The notes beneath the pieces are model-generated. The model was not told where the DNA came from, made no database searches, and worked only from the letters and a program-made list of their open reading frames with translations. Both the position numbers and the translations under genes were made by a program. A stretch of 60,000 bases of DNA from Prorocentrum cordatum. Its lineage: Eukaryota > Sar > Dinophyceae > Prorocentrales > Prorocentraceae. The DNA lies in NCBI GenBank assembly GCA_963575745.1, contig CAUYUJ010015726.1, forward strand, positions 1,359,939 to 1,419,938, written 5' to 3'. Numbering within the stretch: position 1 is the first letter of the stretch; the number at the start of each line of letters is the position of its first letter. Positions 42,909-54,110 of the stretch are shown one piece after another.

Positions 42909-43924
42909 TTCAGGACATTCATTCATGCGTACGTTTACTTCACTGTTTCGACAATTTTTGGCGATTGTATCTCAGGGTAGGACTCATTCAGTATGGAACC
43001 CAATTCGATCCACCGCCGTGGGCCTATGGAGGCATTCGTTCCCGCCGTCGCGAATCACTCATGCTCATTGCTAAGCTTCTGATATGGAAGATGAGATCCG
43101 CCAGAATGCCTTTTCTTGCTAAGTCGTACGACATGCGGAACGCATTCGCGACAGGCTCCCACGAGCGACTGGTCGCCGCCCACACACTTCGATGCGAAGA
43201 TCCGCATTTTCATCCCCTCCTTGAGCAGCACCGACACGAGGCTGTAGTAGTTCTGCAGGCGTTTGATGCCAGCGTAGCTCTTCGACCAGGGACAGGAGGG
43301 AGGATGGGCGACTCAAACGAGCCTGAACTTTTCATGGAATCATTTTATCCATTAATTATGCAGTGGTCCCAGGAGATGGCCCAGGTCCAGGGAAACCCGC
43401 TTCAGGTACACTGCCCTTTCACTGGTGAAGAGTTCGATGCGCATCTTGGAGCTTTCATCGGCGATCTAGTTAAGATCCTCTTGGTGCCAGACGGCGCGGC
43501 CCTCCAGGCGCTGCAGATTGATGAGATCGACAACAACACGATCTCCCAAGCCCTCGAGGCTGGCGGCTACGCACAGAACATCAATAAGCAGGACACCCTG
43601 GTCTCATTGGGCACTCACGGGGCTGCGAAGGAGGCCGAACGGAATATTTCTGGGAACGCAGTCCGGGACTTGATTCATCTCGGAGGTTTTGCACATGTCG
43701 CTAACAGTAATCGTCGTGAAGTCGAGGCCCGCATACAATCAGGTAAGATCGGGTGGTGCCGTCTGGGCGACTACTGGTTTTCTGGAGGTCCTTGGAAGGC
43801 TAAACGGCTCGCGTTCGTGTCCAACGTCGCTGGGAGGGTTTGGTCTGGCCTCGAAAGCTATGTGCTGGCCCCCAGAGAGCTCCACCGACTCGACAGTTCG
43901 CTGGCCCGTAACTACGATCAATGA
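42860..43924 (+). pseudogene. LINE ORF2, reverse transcriptase domain
   Basis: A second frame takes over at about 42885 (GKSPTGNVIQDIHSCVRLL). It carries SYDMRNAFATGS (motif A, Asp kept), FDASVALRPGTGGRMGDS (motif B region), and HLGAFIGDLVKILL at the place of motif C, where the usual xADD reads IGD, so one catalytic Asp appears lost. NINKQDTLVSLGTHG is the motif D region, and KIGWCRLGDYWFSGG the thumb. The start given is where the two frames overlap, not a real start codon. Confidence 0.82.
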
Positions 43925-44408
43925 TGAGAGGAGTGGCACATCAGGAGGATGAGCACACCAATCATCGATCCCTGTCCACCGCCAAGTTTTTCTTGAATGG
44001 CAAGTCGCACCGACTGCCATCGAGCTACTCGTGCGCAGGCTCAGTTGGTGGCAGAGCATAATCCGATTGCACACACATCATGGCCACTGTCTCGCTTCTT
44101 TTTTTGGAAGATGCAAGTTCGAGCAGCAGGCGGCCATAAGCAACCGCCCCGTCAGCGCTGGCACCCTCAATACGCAGGGTGAGATCTCCGCAGACCCGAA
44201 CGTGCACCCGTGGGCCACACAGCTCGCGGATGATTTGCTGTGCCTGTCGTCTCACGCGATCGGCGAGAGCTTTCAGGAAGCGTGGCAACCTCGAGTTGTA
44301 AAAAACTGATGGGATGACGAGTGGGTTCGAGAGGCCTTCCTAAATTGCGACGTTCGGGCTCTCAGGGCTTCCTATTGGACGACTCAGTGGGCTCCTCCCG
44401 GGGCCAGC
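43925..44408 (+). pseudogene. LINE ORF2, region between RT and zinc fingers
   Basis: Short frames on all three phases; the thumb-to-finger connection cannot be followed. The words AQLVAEHNP and HKQPPRQRWH lie in one frame. Presumed decayed coding sequence. Confidence 0.5.
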
Positions 44409-44858
44409 GTGATCACCTCCTCTCTCCCCTCGGCGGCAACATACGACGAGACGGACACCGACGACGAGACGAACTGTCCCTTCGTGTGCAACATCGAGTC
44501 GTGCCAGAAACGGTTTGGGACGCTCAAGCAGCTCGCCACACATCAAACCAAATCTAAGAGCCCAGGACACGGTATGCCAGCGGTCTTGACTACCCTACAG
44601 ATCGGCAACAAATGTATTGTGTGCCAAACTACGTTCCCAAATCAAGATCATGCAGTTAGACATTTACGACGAGCATGGCAAGCAGGCAGATGCATTCCAG
44701 AACTTACTCATCATGTATACCCCTGGGTCCCAGCCACATGTACTACATGCCCTTTACGGGACTACGCTTTGATCAGCAAAAACTTCGAGCTCACGTCCTG
44801 GGACATGTCCCACCGTCGCCATCGGGTTCCATGCTCAAGCCTGTCGTCAGAAGGCTGA
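44409..44858 (+). pseudogene. LINE ORF2, zinc-finger region
   Basis: Two fingers are clear: CNIESCQKRFGTLKQLATH (C-x4-C, then H) and CIVCQTTFPNQDHAVRHL (C-x2-C, then H). A Cys-rich stretch follows, CTTCPLRDYAL. Nucleic-acid-binding fingers C-terminal to RT are usual in several LINE lineages. The frame ends in a TGA at 44856-44858; the same frame reopens at 44880. Confidence 0.75.
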
Positions 44859-44879
44859 CCACGCGCTCGGCCACTCCGA

Positions 44880-46070
44880 GTGCTCCCCCGCCGCGCCCCG
44901 CGCCATCCAGCTGCCGCCCCTCGCCTGCTATCGAGGACACCCCTGCTGTACGCGCTGCCATTCGTCAGTCGGTGGAACACATCGTGGGCAGCGACCCTCG
45001 CAGCAGTCCTAGACACCGACCACTTCGACGGCCACAGGCAGCACAGCGCTCAGCAGCAGTATATGCAACACCTCCGCGGACACTTCGAGTGGCTACTGTT
45101 TCCTCTACGCCTACTCTTCCTGCGCTACCTCCTGGACCAGGGGATGACGCCCAAGCAGAGAGCGTCGTGGCGACTCCCGCTGGACTCCTCCCAGGGCTCG
45201 AAGGGCTCTGGCACCGCTTCCAGCGCCGCGCCAGGCCAGAAGGCGACAAAAGCTGCACGTCCGCCAGGCCCGCCGCCGCCACCGCAGAGGCGATCGCGAT
45301 CACCACGAACACCAGCCGAGGAAGGGGGGGCAGCCGCGCCAGCAGCCACGCCCATCGAGGTGGACGAGGGAGACAACGGCGAGAAGGATACGAAGACCGA
45401 CCAGCCCAGCCGACGCCCAGCTCGCCGTGGAGGACGCCGCGGGCGCCGCGGCACTCACAACCCCAAGGCCTGGAGCAGCAAGGACAAGAACTTGCTGGAC
45501 CTGCTTCGGTCGACCCTGAAGCTGCTGCTCCAGACGACGCACAAGACCAGGCTGAACTGCAGCATCAACACGGACACCTCACCTACACGATGAGCAACGA
45601 GCACAGTGATCATAGCCATCACGCAGGAGCTCGAGGGCTACAAGCACACCTTGGACTCCCTCAGGAAGAGCGGCACCCCAGAGGACAAGAAACGCCTGCA
45701 GGAGATAGGGTCGCCAGCTCCGTCCCTCGCGCTGGCGGCCTTGGAGGGACTGCACAAGTGCGACGTGGGCGGCACCATGAAGGGTGCCATTCGGAACTAC
45801 TTGCTCCGAGCGGAGCCCGAGGACATCGAGGCGGAGGCGGAGATCAGCAAGGAAGATCTCCTCGACGTCATCTCCTTCGTGCGCCTGGGGAAGTGCTACG
45901 ACGACACCAAGACGAAGCTGGTGATCGGCGCGCCCATGTGGGAGGGCCGAGTCTTGATCAGCCGCGCCCTCGAGGCCGAGGGCCAAGCGGTCCACCACAG
46001 AGGCGTGGCCCCAGCGGGCTGGCTCGAGGAGGAGGAGGTCGGCCACTGGCTGGAGATGCTCGAGCAGTGA
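44880..46070 (+). pseudogene. LINE ORF2, C-terminal region
   Basis: The same frame as the fingers, with a stop at 45591-45593. It includes LRGHFEWLLFPLRLLFLRYL, a Pro/Ser-rich part, the basic RRPARRGGRRGRRG, and after the stop KRLQEIGSPAPSLALAALEG, MWEGRVLISRALE and WLEEEEVGHWLEMLEQ. An alternative frame (44675-46339) is also open but has poorer composition; near 45500-45590 it may carry part of the real sequence, so another frameshift pair is possible. Function unknown. Confidence 0.6.
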
Positions 46071-46516
46071 AGCCTTCTTTTTGCCAGAGCGAGCCTGCAT
46101 GGCACAATGCAGGCAACAGCGGAGAGGATGCTATCCAGCGCCGTGTCAATTTTGTTCGAGGCGAAGGCCTCCCTGCCAGCAGCAGCACGGTCACGGTCAC
46201 GTATCCTCCCTCCTCCGTCGTGCCTCCACCTCATCACCCTGCCGTGCCAGCACATGCAGAGGAGCCATGCGAGGTGGAGGCCCCACCTGAGTTCGATACA
46301 ATCGCCGAAGATGAAGCAGCCGAATATCTCTTCAGCTAGCACCTGAGACGTTGCTTGGCACGCGCTGCGCAGGAGGCCCCTCCGCGCAGCACCCTGGCAG
46401 CTTGGCCCATGCGGGGCAATACGAGACAGTTGGCTCTCTGCGACGGATCTTTAAGTCTGGACTCATTGTACGCCATATCTGTATATCAGATGTTGGTCCT
46501 GACGTCGAGGAAAAAA

Positions 46517-46567
46517 CATCATCATCATCATCAGCATCATCAGCATCATCATCATCAGCATCATCAG

Positions 46568-46631
<64 letters not shown>

Positions 46632-46633
46632 TG

Positions 46634-46683
<50 letters not shown>

Positions 46684-46760
46684 GCAGCAGCATCAGCATC
46701 AGCATCAGCATCAGCATCATCATCATCATCATCATCAGCATCATCATTGTCCCCCTCATC
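46517..46760. repeat. TCA/CAGCAT microsatellite right of the plus-strand LINE
   Basis: TCA runs with interspersed CAGCA units. Gives poly-Ser, poly-His and poly-Asp frames. Confidence 0.96.
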
Positions 46761-47688
46761 CTCCTCATACTGATCCTCCCTCCCATTTTCCTCATATTTA
46801 TTATCCTCCTGCTCTTCCTCGTCCTCCTCATATTCCTTCTCCGCCCTCCCCAGCTCCCCAGAGGAAGGGGCGAGGAAAGAACATTTCAACGTTTTTCTGG
46901 TTGCCAGAACCTGTGATGGACTGGGATTCGGTGAGTGAGGGGCACCCATCTCACGTGGCTTAAAGTAGGGGTGATGGTTGTTTGAATGTTTTATGGGTTG
47001 GATTAAGAAGCAGGGGATGATGTATAGCCACGGTTTTCAGGTGCATGTGCCGGCCCAGCAGGCTAAAACGAAGGCCACGATGAGATCGGGCGCCGCGGCT
47101 CTTCCAGAGCTCTCCAGAACGCTCTGACTGCGCCTTTTGGAGCGCGCTGGGGCGATTCATCCTCAGCCAAGGCCTGCCTCACAGGCACCGCCGCGCGGGG
47201 GGTCCTGTCGCCGAGTCGCCGCCTCCCGGCGGCTCTGACGGTGGGCGCGGCCTCCGTCCCCTTTTTCGGCGTGCAGTCCCTGTGCGGGCTTTTGTCCAAG
47301 GCAGCAACGTTTTCCTCCCCTTCTGGGTGTCCCTGATCTCCGACATCATGTCAGCAGATCAGGCGCAGCTGTGCGACACTGCATCCTCGGGCAGGGCCCA
47401 GGACATCCGCCTCTACACGCATCCTGGTCCGCGAGTCCGCAGCCATGCCTTCTGTACGTAGTGGGGTGTCGCAAAACTCTTACAGATGCGAGAGCTACTA
47501 TGATCGTTGGACCCCTCAGTGCCCAGACCGTCCTGGGGCTCTCTTGGGTGCCTGTTGGGCCGTCGTGGAGGTCCTGGGGGGCTGGCGCGGCCCGAAGGCA
47601 GCTGCAGACCCCTGACGCATCGCGTGCCAGCGCAACGCGAAAATGCTCGCTCCCTCAGCCGTGGCGCAAGACTGTGCCGCCCCCACGA
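46761..47688. other. No gene recognised
   Basis: 46765-46860 is CT/TCC-rich. Then unique sequence with a few CTTGG-type words (47525-47580). Frames up to about 130 codons have no motif. Confidence 0.5.
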
Positions 47689-47867
47689 CTTGCCATTGCT
47701 CGGGCGTCCGTTCCCCGTGCATGCGTTGGTTTCCTGCGTGCTTCTTCTTGCCAGATGATCTAGGATGCTCCTCGATGGCCTTCGCCGATTTTTTTTTTGT
47801 TTTTTTTTTTTTTGGGGGGGGGGGGGACCTTCGCCGAGAAAACATGCACACGTCCGAGCGATGCCAA
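47689..47867. repeat. Foldback element, copy 1 (expanded)
   Basis: Starts CTTGCCATTGCTCGG and ends CCGAGCGATGCCAA. The two ends are inverted repeats of about 30 bp, including GCTCGG-CGT and GTGCAT words. A T-run followed by a G-run (47789-47828) sits in the loop and makes it longer than the copy at 49936. Confidence 0.8.
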
Positions 47868-49935
47868 AACAAAGTGCCGCTGCCGTGCGCCTGGATGATT
47901 GGGATCGGCGGCGCGCCGGAGAAGGGAAGGCCCCACGCGCTGTGGCAGACTACGGCACCGAGTGCTGGAGAGAAGCGTCGTGCGCAGGGCGCACGGAGAC
48001 GCCCGCGATGGGATGGTCGGACAGTATCGCTTAGTAGCTCGTGATCGTCGAATAGTTCAGGCAGAGCGGGAGGAGCAATGAGACGAGTCTCCTGAGTGCA
48101 GCCTGCGCCACGAGGAGCCGCATGGCGGCAACACGTATGACGTGAGTTTCCTGATCTACCCGGTGAGCAGCGATCGAACTAAACTATTCCAGCTGCTGCC
48201 TACGAGCGGCTACGAGGAGGGAGGGGGGGCGCGTGGGCAAAAGCCAGCCGACTACAGGGGCGGGGCCCGAGCAAGGACCCGCACTCCTGTGCGCAACGAC
48301 TCTCTGCCCTCGCTCCCGGCGCGAGCCGCGGAGCAATGATTGAGACGTATCCTTTGCGGCTCTTGGCACCTGGTGGCTGAGAGGAGGACGGGGGGGGGGG
48401 ACGCCTGGGCAGAGCTGGCATGGAAAACGCTGGTCCTGAAGGAAACGGGCCCTGAAGGAAGCGGGGCTTTCTCCCATGACCGAAACTCTTTCTCGAGTCG
48501 TCTATTCCTTCTCCTCCTCCTCCTCCTCCTCCTCCTCCTCCTCCTCCCAAGGGGCCCGCGGGGAGCCCCAGCAGCCCGAAAGCGGCCAAGACAAGATGGG
48601 GGTTGGGGCCCGTTTCCCTGGGGCACCGCTGGCTTCAAGGCGACAGCGGCCAGCCGACCACAGGGCTGGCTCCAGAGCTCGGTCTCTGGCTCTCGCTCCG
48701 GGCGCGGGCTACAACACTGTGAAACAGCCACGCGCTCAATCGGAAGAACGAGAGCAAGAGGAGGGGGAGCAAGAGGAGGAGGATGATGATGATGATGATG
48801 ATGAGGAGGAGGAGGAGGAGGAGGGGGAGGAGGAGGAGTGGGGGGAGGAGGATCGAGAGCAGCTCGGGCAGGACAGTGAGGAAGAGGAGTAGAAAGAAAT
48901 TAGGGGAAAGAAAAACCGTGTGGATCGCAGAGGTGGGCGCCGACTGAAAAGCGTCCGCGGGAGACGAACGCTCACAGGCTAGATATGGAACCGCCGCCAA
49001 AGTGGGCAAAGGCAGCGGCGGCAGGACGAAAACCCTACGAATTAACAGCTTACCAGAGGCCCGTGTGGATCGCAGAGATAACGGGAGTGAGAGGGGAACG
49101 GACAGCGCGGGGCGGAGGATGGCGGCTGGGGGTAAGCGTGACCAAGAGGTCCCTGTGCGATGGATATTTCTACTATGGATGTTCAAACGTGCGTTCTATA
49201 CCTCCAGAGGGGGTGTCCAGCATCTGTAAATTGGCGTTCCACAGTTCCTGAGTCTAGGTCTTCCACGTTGAACAAATGTTTTCGGCCCTCTGGGAAGAAG
49301 AGCAGTGGGAGGCAGAACGGCCCCTGCAGGGTTTAGAAAAAATGCATACGTCCGCCGACCCCCGGTTTCCAGAGGTGGAAAGGCGGGTTGGATGATTGGC
49401 TGCCACCCCTTCACTTTTCCCCCTCCTGTGAAGTCCAGAATCCCGTTAGAGGGTGGGGGGGCGGCGGAATGGCCTGTGCCTCTTGGATTTGAAACATCTG
49501 CTCATCGGGACGTTGGTTCACCAAGACGTGGCTCCGTGGCGAAACGTCGACTTCAGAAGTGGCCGAAGAGGCGCCAGCTGGAAACCACGAATACGTGCCC
49601 TGGCTCCACCAGGAGTCCGCATGGCGAGACGGAGCAGGCGATCGCCGAGAAACTGCACTACTTCAAAGCTGGACGCCACGCGAAGAGGGTAAGGGGCATA
49701 ATGATGAGGCGACAAACGAGGTAATCCCTGAACTAGGAGAAGCGGGCGGGAGCCAGAGGATGACCTGCACGGATGCACGGATGCGGCGATGCGGGGATCG
49801 CCGGCGCCTGGCCCCTTGGAGGAAGGTCGCGCCCGCTGGGATCACCGAGCCTCTAGCCCAGCATATCTTCCGCAACAGGCTACAGACGCAACATCTCAGC
49901 ACGACGTCTTGACTACCCTGCGCCCTCCCGCGCCC
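47868..49935. other. Microsatellites and unique sequence without a recognised gene
   Basis: Contains TCC repeats (48505-48547), a GGA/GAT tract (48760-48895), a duplicated word CCGTGTGGATCGCAGAG (48916 and 49061), and similar short blocks at about 48245 and 48650 (AGCCAGCCGAC / GGCCAGCCGAC). Plus-strand frames up to 148 codons read as low-complexity or unknown sequence. Confidence 0.5.
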
Positions 49936-50060
49936 CTTGCCGTCGCTCGGACGTCCATTTCCCGTGCATTTTTCGGTTTCGTGCGTGTTTGCTCGATGGT
50001 CCAGGATGGTCCTTGATGGTTCTCACCGAGAAAAAATGCACACGTCCGAGCGATGCCAAG
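49936..50060. repeat. Foldback element, copy 2 (125 bp)
   Basis: CTTGCCGTCGCTCGGACGTC at one end and GACGTGTGCATT-type sequence ending CCGAGCGATGCCAAG at the other can pair over about 30 bp, with a loop of about 50 bp. Resembles a MITE. Confidence 0.82.
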
Positions 50061-50131
50061 GCCCGGGCACAGTGAATCCACCAGATGCCCCCGCCCTGAA
50101 ACAATGGGCGCGAGGGCTTGGCACGGTCGGC

Positions 50132-51472
50132 TCACACAGTGCTGCATCCGAATCCCCTGTCCGCAGGCACCGCGGTGAATCGCTCACTGAGCTCCCCAGC
50201 GTCTGGGCGATCTTTGGGCTCCTCGGCCCGGGCATCCTTCATGATGGCGCGGAGAGATGCGTGCGTGTCGGCCAGCTGTGGTCTCGGCTGCTTGTTGTTT
50301 CCCTTGCTCTTCCGGTATCGATGTCGGTCTGCTCGTGCGCTCCCAGAAGTGGCCGCGTCGCGAACTGCTAGAGCACGGTGTGAACGCAAACAACCACATG
50401 TCGGCCTTCGTGTCGTACCGTCCATTGCGCACGACGTCAGGGGCCATGCGCTGGAGACTGACCACGCCCATCATGTGGATCTTCTGCAACTTGCACCCCA
50501 TCGGTGCCATCATCTTGCTGATACCGACATCGGTGATTCTTACATCGAGCCGCTTGGTCCGCAGGAGGTTAGGGGGCTTGAGATCTCTGTGGATGACCGG
50601 TGTCCAGCAACTGTGCAGGAGGCACAGGCCTCGCGCAACAGCGCTGCACCAATCGACCTGTTGCCCGAAAGCGGCATGCCAGTTCGGGCGCTGGTAGTCC
50701 TTGCGCATGGCCGTGTAGTGGAGCTCGAGGCACCCTCCGTCCATGAACCCTGTGATGAGCATGAGTTGCGGTTCGCTCGAAATTGCCCCGAGGAGCATCA
50801 CCAAGTCGGGGCGGCGTGCAGTTGCCAAGAGATGTAGATCGTCCTTCTCCTCGCCCTGCGCAATCAGCATGACGATTTTGGCAGCCATGCCGGTGCCCCT
50901 CCACACGCCGCGGTAGACAGAGCTCCTCGACCTCCACCTCGTCCTTGGAGATCATGCTGCCATCTGCGGCCAGTTGTCCTGTCAGGCGCAACTTCGACAT
51001 GTGCCTCAACCCTGCGCCCGCCGTCAGCAGCAAACTGGTCGCTTGCTCGGCGCAACCACGGAGCGCAGCAAACTCTAATGGTGGGAAGCCGTCGGAATCA
51101 TCCATGTCAGCCAGAGCCTTGCGGTCCATTAGAAGCTCGATTCGCTGCGTTCTGGCATCCGGCTGCGCGGCCGCGTAATGCAGGGCGGTGCGACCAGCAG
51201 TGTCCTGCGCGTGGATGTCAACTCCAGTTCCAACATGCCCTTCCACCTACCCAAGGTCGCCAAAAAATGCCTCGTCGCAGAGGAGCGCTGTGGCCGCCAC
51301 TCGCACGGAATCTTCGCCTTTCCGGATTCGGTCGGCCACCTTGGCCACCGCGAGCGCGCCCGCCATGCTGTCGCCTTCCGGTGGGGCCTGCCCAGCCAGT
51401 CGGGAGCTGCCAACGTCGGGATCCCTAAGCGGCGGGGTCCCCTGAATGGCACGCTCAGCCTGGCTGGTCACG
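50132..51472 (-). pseudogene. Ankyrin-repeat protein kinase, disrupted frames
   Basis: From the 5' side, one frame with a stop at 51247-51249 gives ankyrin repeats: GVDIHAQDTAGRTALHYAAA and DMDDSDGFPPLEFAALRG. It ends in SKDEVEVEEL. The kinase domain is in the next frame: SSVYRGVWRGTGMAAKIVM (VAxK lysine present, glycine loop incomplete), ATARRPDLVMLLGA, TPVIHRDLKPPNLL (catalytic loop intact), RITDVGISK (DFG reads DVG), QRMAPDVVRNGRYDTKADMW (APE region). The last part, IMKDARAEEPKDRPDAGEL, is in a third frame. This layout fits tyrosine-kinase-like (RAF/ILK-type) Ser/Thr kinases. The frame changes (about 50930 and 50390) may be mutations or unrecognised introns. Confidence 0.78.
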
Positions 51473-51595
51473 GGGGGGGAGGAGGAAGAGGAAGAGGAGG
51501 AGGAGGAGGAAAAGGAGGATGAGGAGGAAGAGAAAGGAGGAAGAGAAAGGAGGAAGAGGAGGAGGAGGAGGAGGAGGAGGAGGAGGTTCCTCGAA
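51473..51595. repeat. GGA/GAA purine tract
   Basis: Almost pure A/G with AGGAGG units; immediately upstream of the kinase gene on its own strand, where it reads as CCT/CTT. Confidence 0.95.
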
Positions 51596-51934
51596 ATGGT
51601 GCGCGCCGAGGGTGGGAACGCACCGGTTATTTTGACGAAACACGCGCGCCATTGGTGAGTGTAGCGAGGACGAGGACAGGGCGGGGCGATAGCGACAGGG
51701 GAAGACGTCCCATGGGACCCCAAACCGTCGAAATTTGTACGTCCAGAACGAGGAGGAGCGAAGGGCGAAGCAGTCCGCTGACCCTGGCTTTCTCCGTACT
51801 ACCCCATCCACTTTGGCTGGTCTCACATCTCATTTGGAGGGGGTGGGGGGGGGGGGGCGAAGGGGGCCCAATTCGGTACCTCACTTGGACGGGCTATACG
51901 CTGGCAAAATTGGGCGACGCCCCAGGCGGAACCT
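51596..51934. other. Unique sequence, no gene seen
   Basis: Open frames on both strands, but no motif. A G-run lies at about 51840-51860. Confidence 0.45.
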
Positions 51935-52075
51935 TCAAAACCCACAAAACATCAAACGCCCCCAAACACCAAGCCCAAAACAGCAACCCCCCAAACCCCA
52001 AACACACAACACCAATCAACAAACCCCACTCCCCCCAAACCCCCAACCCCAAACACCAAACAAATCATTTGCCAC
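51935..52075. repeat. C/A-only tract
   Basis: About 140 bp almost without G and with few T, made of CCCCAAAC, CAAACAC and CAACCCC words; no fixed period. Confidence 0.85.
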
Positions 52076-52724
52076 AGGAACGCGGCTCCCGGCAGAAGTG
52101 GGGTGTGATGATGGCGGTGATGAATCGGTCTCATCGCTCAAAACTGGTAACCCTGGCATGCCTTCAATAATCCGCTAAGCTGTATATCAATGGATGCAAG
52201 AGAACAAGAGAGGAGGAGGAGGGACGACGACCACGACGAACCCTCTCCCTTGCAGCCATCGTGTTTTCGACCGGGACGCCGCGATCTGCGTGAGAGGTGC
52301 ATCCAGTCCACTTCTCAGAATGTTGACGATATCCTGAACGAAATGGCCAAGGCAAAAAGTCACGACATCAACGAATCGCCTCTGGGCTCTACCCCCTCGG
52401 AAAGATACGCATTAGACTCTACACGTAGGCATTATGAAAGTGTATGAAAACAGACAGTTGAATACATATATCTATATATACACGTGCATATATACATAGA
52501 CATGCATACAGACATATGTAGACACGCAATAACCACGCGCGCCACACGCGCGCGCGTGGTTCTAGCCACAGCTGCGCCACAGCTGTCTTCGCTACCACCA
52601 ACACCACTGCCCTCGCTACTGCTACCTCCGCCATGACCTCCATAGTCACGACGACGATTATCAACGCTTCCATCACCATGCCCGAAGCAACTGGGATGTT
52701 CGTTGCGGTCTCGTGGGCGGCCCA
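52076..52724. other. Unique sequence, TA-rich patch and a hairpin
   Basis: A TA/TATG-rich patch at 52465-52515 is followed by a hairpin (52531-52561): AACCACGCGCG, a 9-nt loop, CGCGCGTGGTT. Then CCACAGCTG occurs twice in direct order. No gene recognised. Confidence 0.6.
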
Positions 52725-52840
52725 CCTCCCCTCCTCCTCCCCCTCCTCCCCCTCCTCCTCACCTCCTCCTCCTCCTCGTCCTCCTCCTCCTCGTCCTCCT
52801 CCTCCTCCTCCTCCTCCTCCTCTTCCCTCTCCTCCAACTT
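52725..52840. repeat. TCC microsatellite
   Basis: TCC runs interrupted by CCC and CTCG. Confidence 0.95.
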
Positions 52841-53137
52841 AGAAATTGCAGTGGCGCCCGTAACTTGGCACGGCTGGCGCGGCTCATCCCGGCGGAGGAG
52901 GTGGGTGCGCATGGCGGGGCCCAGGTGCCGATGCCACCGCATGCCGAGCACGCCGCCGCGGAGTGGGGGACCCTCCAAGTCGCGTTCCCCGCTGCCGCGG
53001 TGCCGCCCTTCTCCGCCAGCTCGGACGAGAACGGGCGAGGCTCCGCATGCGGCCGAGTCTGCGAAATTGGCGGCCCGCTGTGGCGCGGCGGAGAAGGGCA
53101 CCAGCTACCATGAGAGCGGTGGTAGCGAAGACGACCA
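52841..53137. other. GC-rich unique stretch, no gene seen
   Basis: Nothing recognised in either strand. Confidence 0.4.

Positions 53138-53203
<66 letters not shown>
53138..53203. repeat. TA microsatellite
   Basis: Near-perfect TA run. Confidence 0.97.
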
Positions 53204-53205
<2 letters not shown>

Positions 53206-53235
53206 CAAGACTCTGGCTGGAAGTGCGAGACGTAG

Positions 53236-54110
53236 TTGTATGCCGGTACCGCCAATAAGACGGGGTCCAGCGAACAGGCCTCCAAGAACGCCAAGCGCAA
53301 GCTAAATGACACTGGGGAGGAGGGATTTTCTGACGCGCCGCGGAGGAAGGACCTCACGCCCAAGCTGGCCGACGGCCTGTCCGACGTGCCGTGGAGGAAG
53401 GCTGAGAAGGGCCATGCCAGCTGGTGAGTCCCTGGGCGCCCGAGCTGCCCCCCTGAGTTTGGCGCCCGGCGGCGGGGCGCAGAGCGGCAACGAGAAGCCG
53501 CGCCCACAGTCAGAGGGCCTACCAGCTGCCCCTGCGAGCAGGGCGTCCGGCGGCAAGGACCTCGACGCGCAACCCCGCAGAAGGTGAAGCGCCCTGCTAA
53601 GGACCCCTCCTGCACGACTTCAGTTGATCCGCCGGGGGTTTGGGAAGCGAATCGCAAGCCTGACGTCCCCCCACGGAAGGGATCTGGCGGCGGGCCCCGC
53701 GCAACGTTTCCCACCTCGGAAGGGGGGAGGGGCCCGCCTCGGACCCCTCCGCGCGAGCGGAACGCCTGCGCCCCTGAGCTCCCGCGCGGCCGTCGAGACC
53801 AAGCAGCAGGGCAAGCACCAGGAGAAAGGCGACGGGGCAAACACTGAGAGCGAACGCGGTTCCCGAGGCTTCAGGAGCGCGGGCCACCTCGCGCAGCGCT
53901 GCGAGGCGTTCGCGACGTTCAAGGACCGTTTCGAGAACCAGCAGGAACGGGTCGCCAAGAAGGAAAGCCACTTTACGACTACATCTTCGAATTCCCGCGG
54001 CTCGGCGGCGACTGCGTCGCCTCCGGCGGGACCGCAGGGCACGGTCGCCGGCACCGCGGGCGTGAGCACATGCGTTTCCGAACGCGCCCGCGCTCCACGT
54101 TCATAGTGCC
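53236..54110 (+). CDS. Weak coding candidate, hypothetical, fragmented
   Basis: Two plus-strand frames have less repetitive, charged composition: 53236-53427 (ASKNAKRKLNDTGEEGF, PKLADGLSDVPWRKAEKGH) and 53624-54106 (AAVETKQQGKHQEKGDG, EAFATFKDRFENQQERV). They are in different frames, with no visible start signal and no domain known to me. Minus-strand frames of similar length overlap them, and GC-rich DNA gives such frames by chance. They could be remnants of one gene or no gene at all. Confidence 0.25.

Larger units (their letters stand above)
40254..46516 (+). mobile_element. LINE (non-LTR retrotransposon), plus strand, about 6.3 kb
   Basis: Endonuclease, RT, C2H2-type fingers and a basic C-terminal region follow each other on the plus strand. 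RNase H is not seen. The element ends in GAGGAAAAAA, a short A-tail, directly before TCA/CAGCAT microsatellite, and starts directly after the same kind of microsatellite. No ORF1 is visible upstream. Two frame changes and at least two stops make it inactive. Confidence 0.82.

Noticed and set aside
51935-52075. Telomeric repeat
   Set aside because: C/A-rich, but no regular CCCTAAA-type unit.
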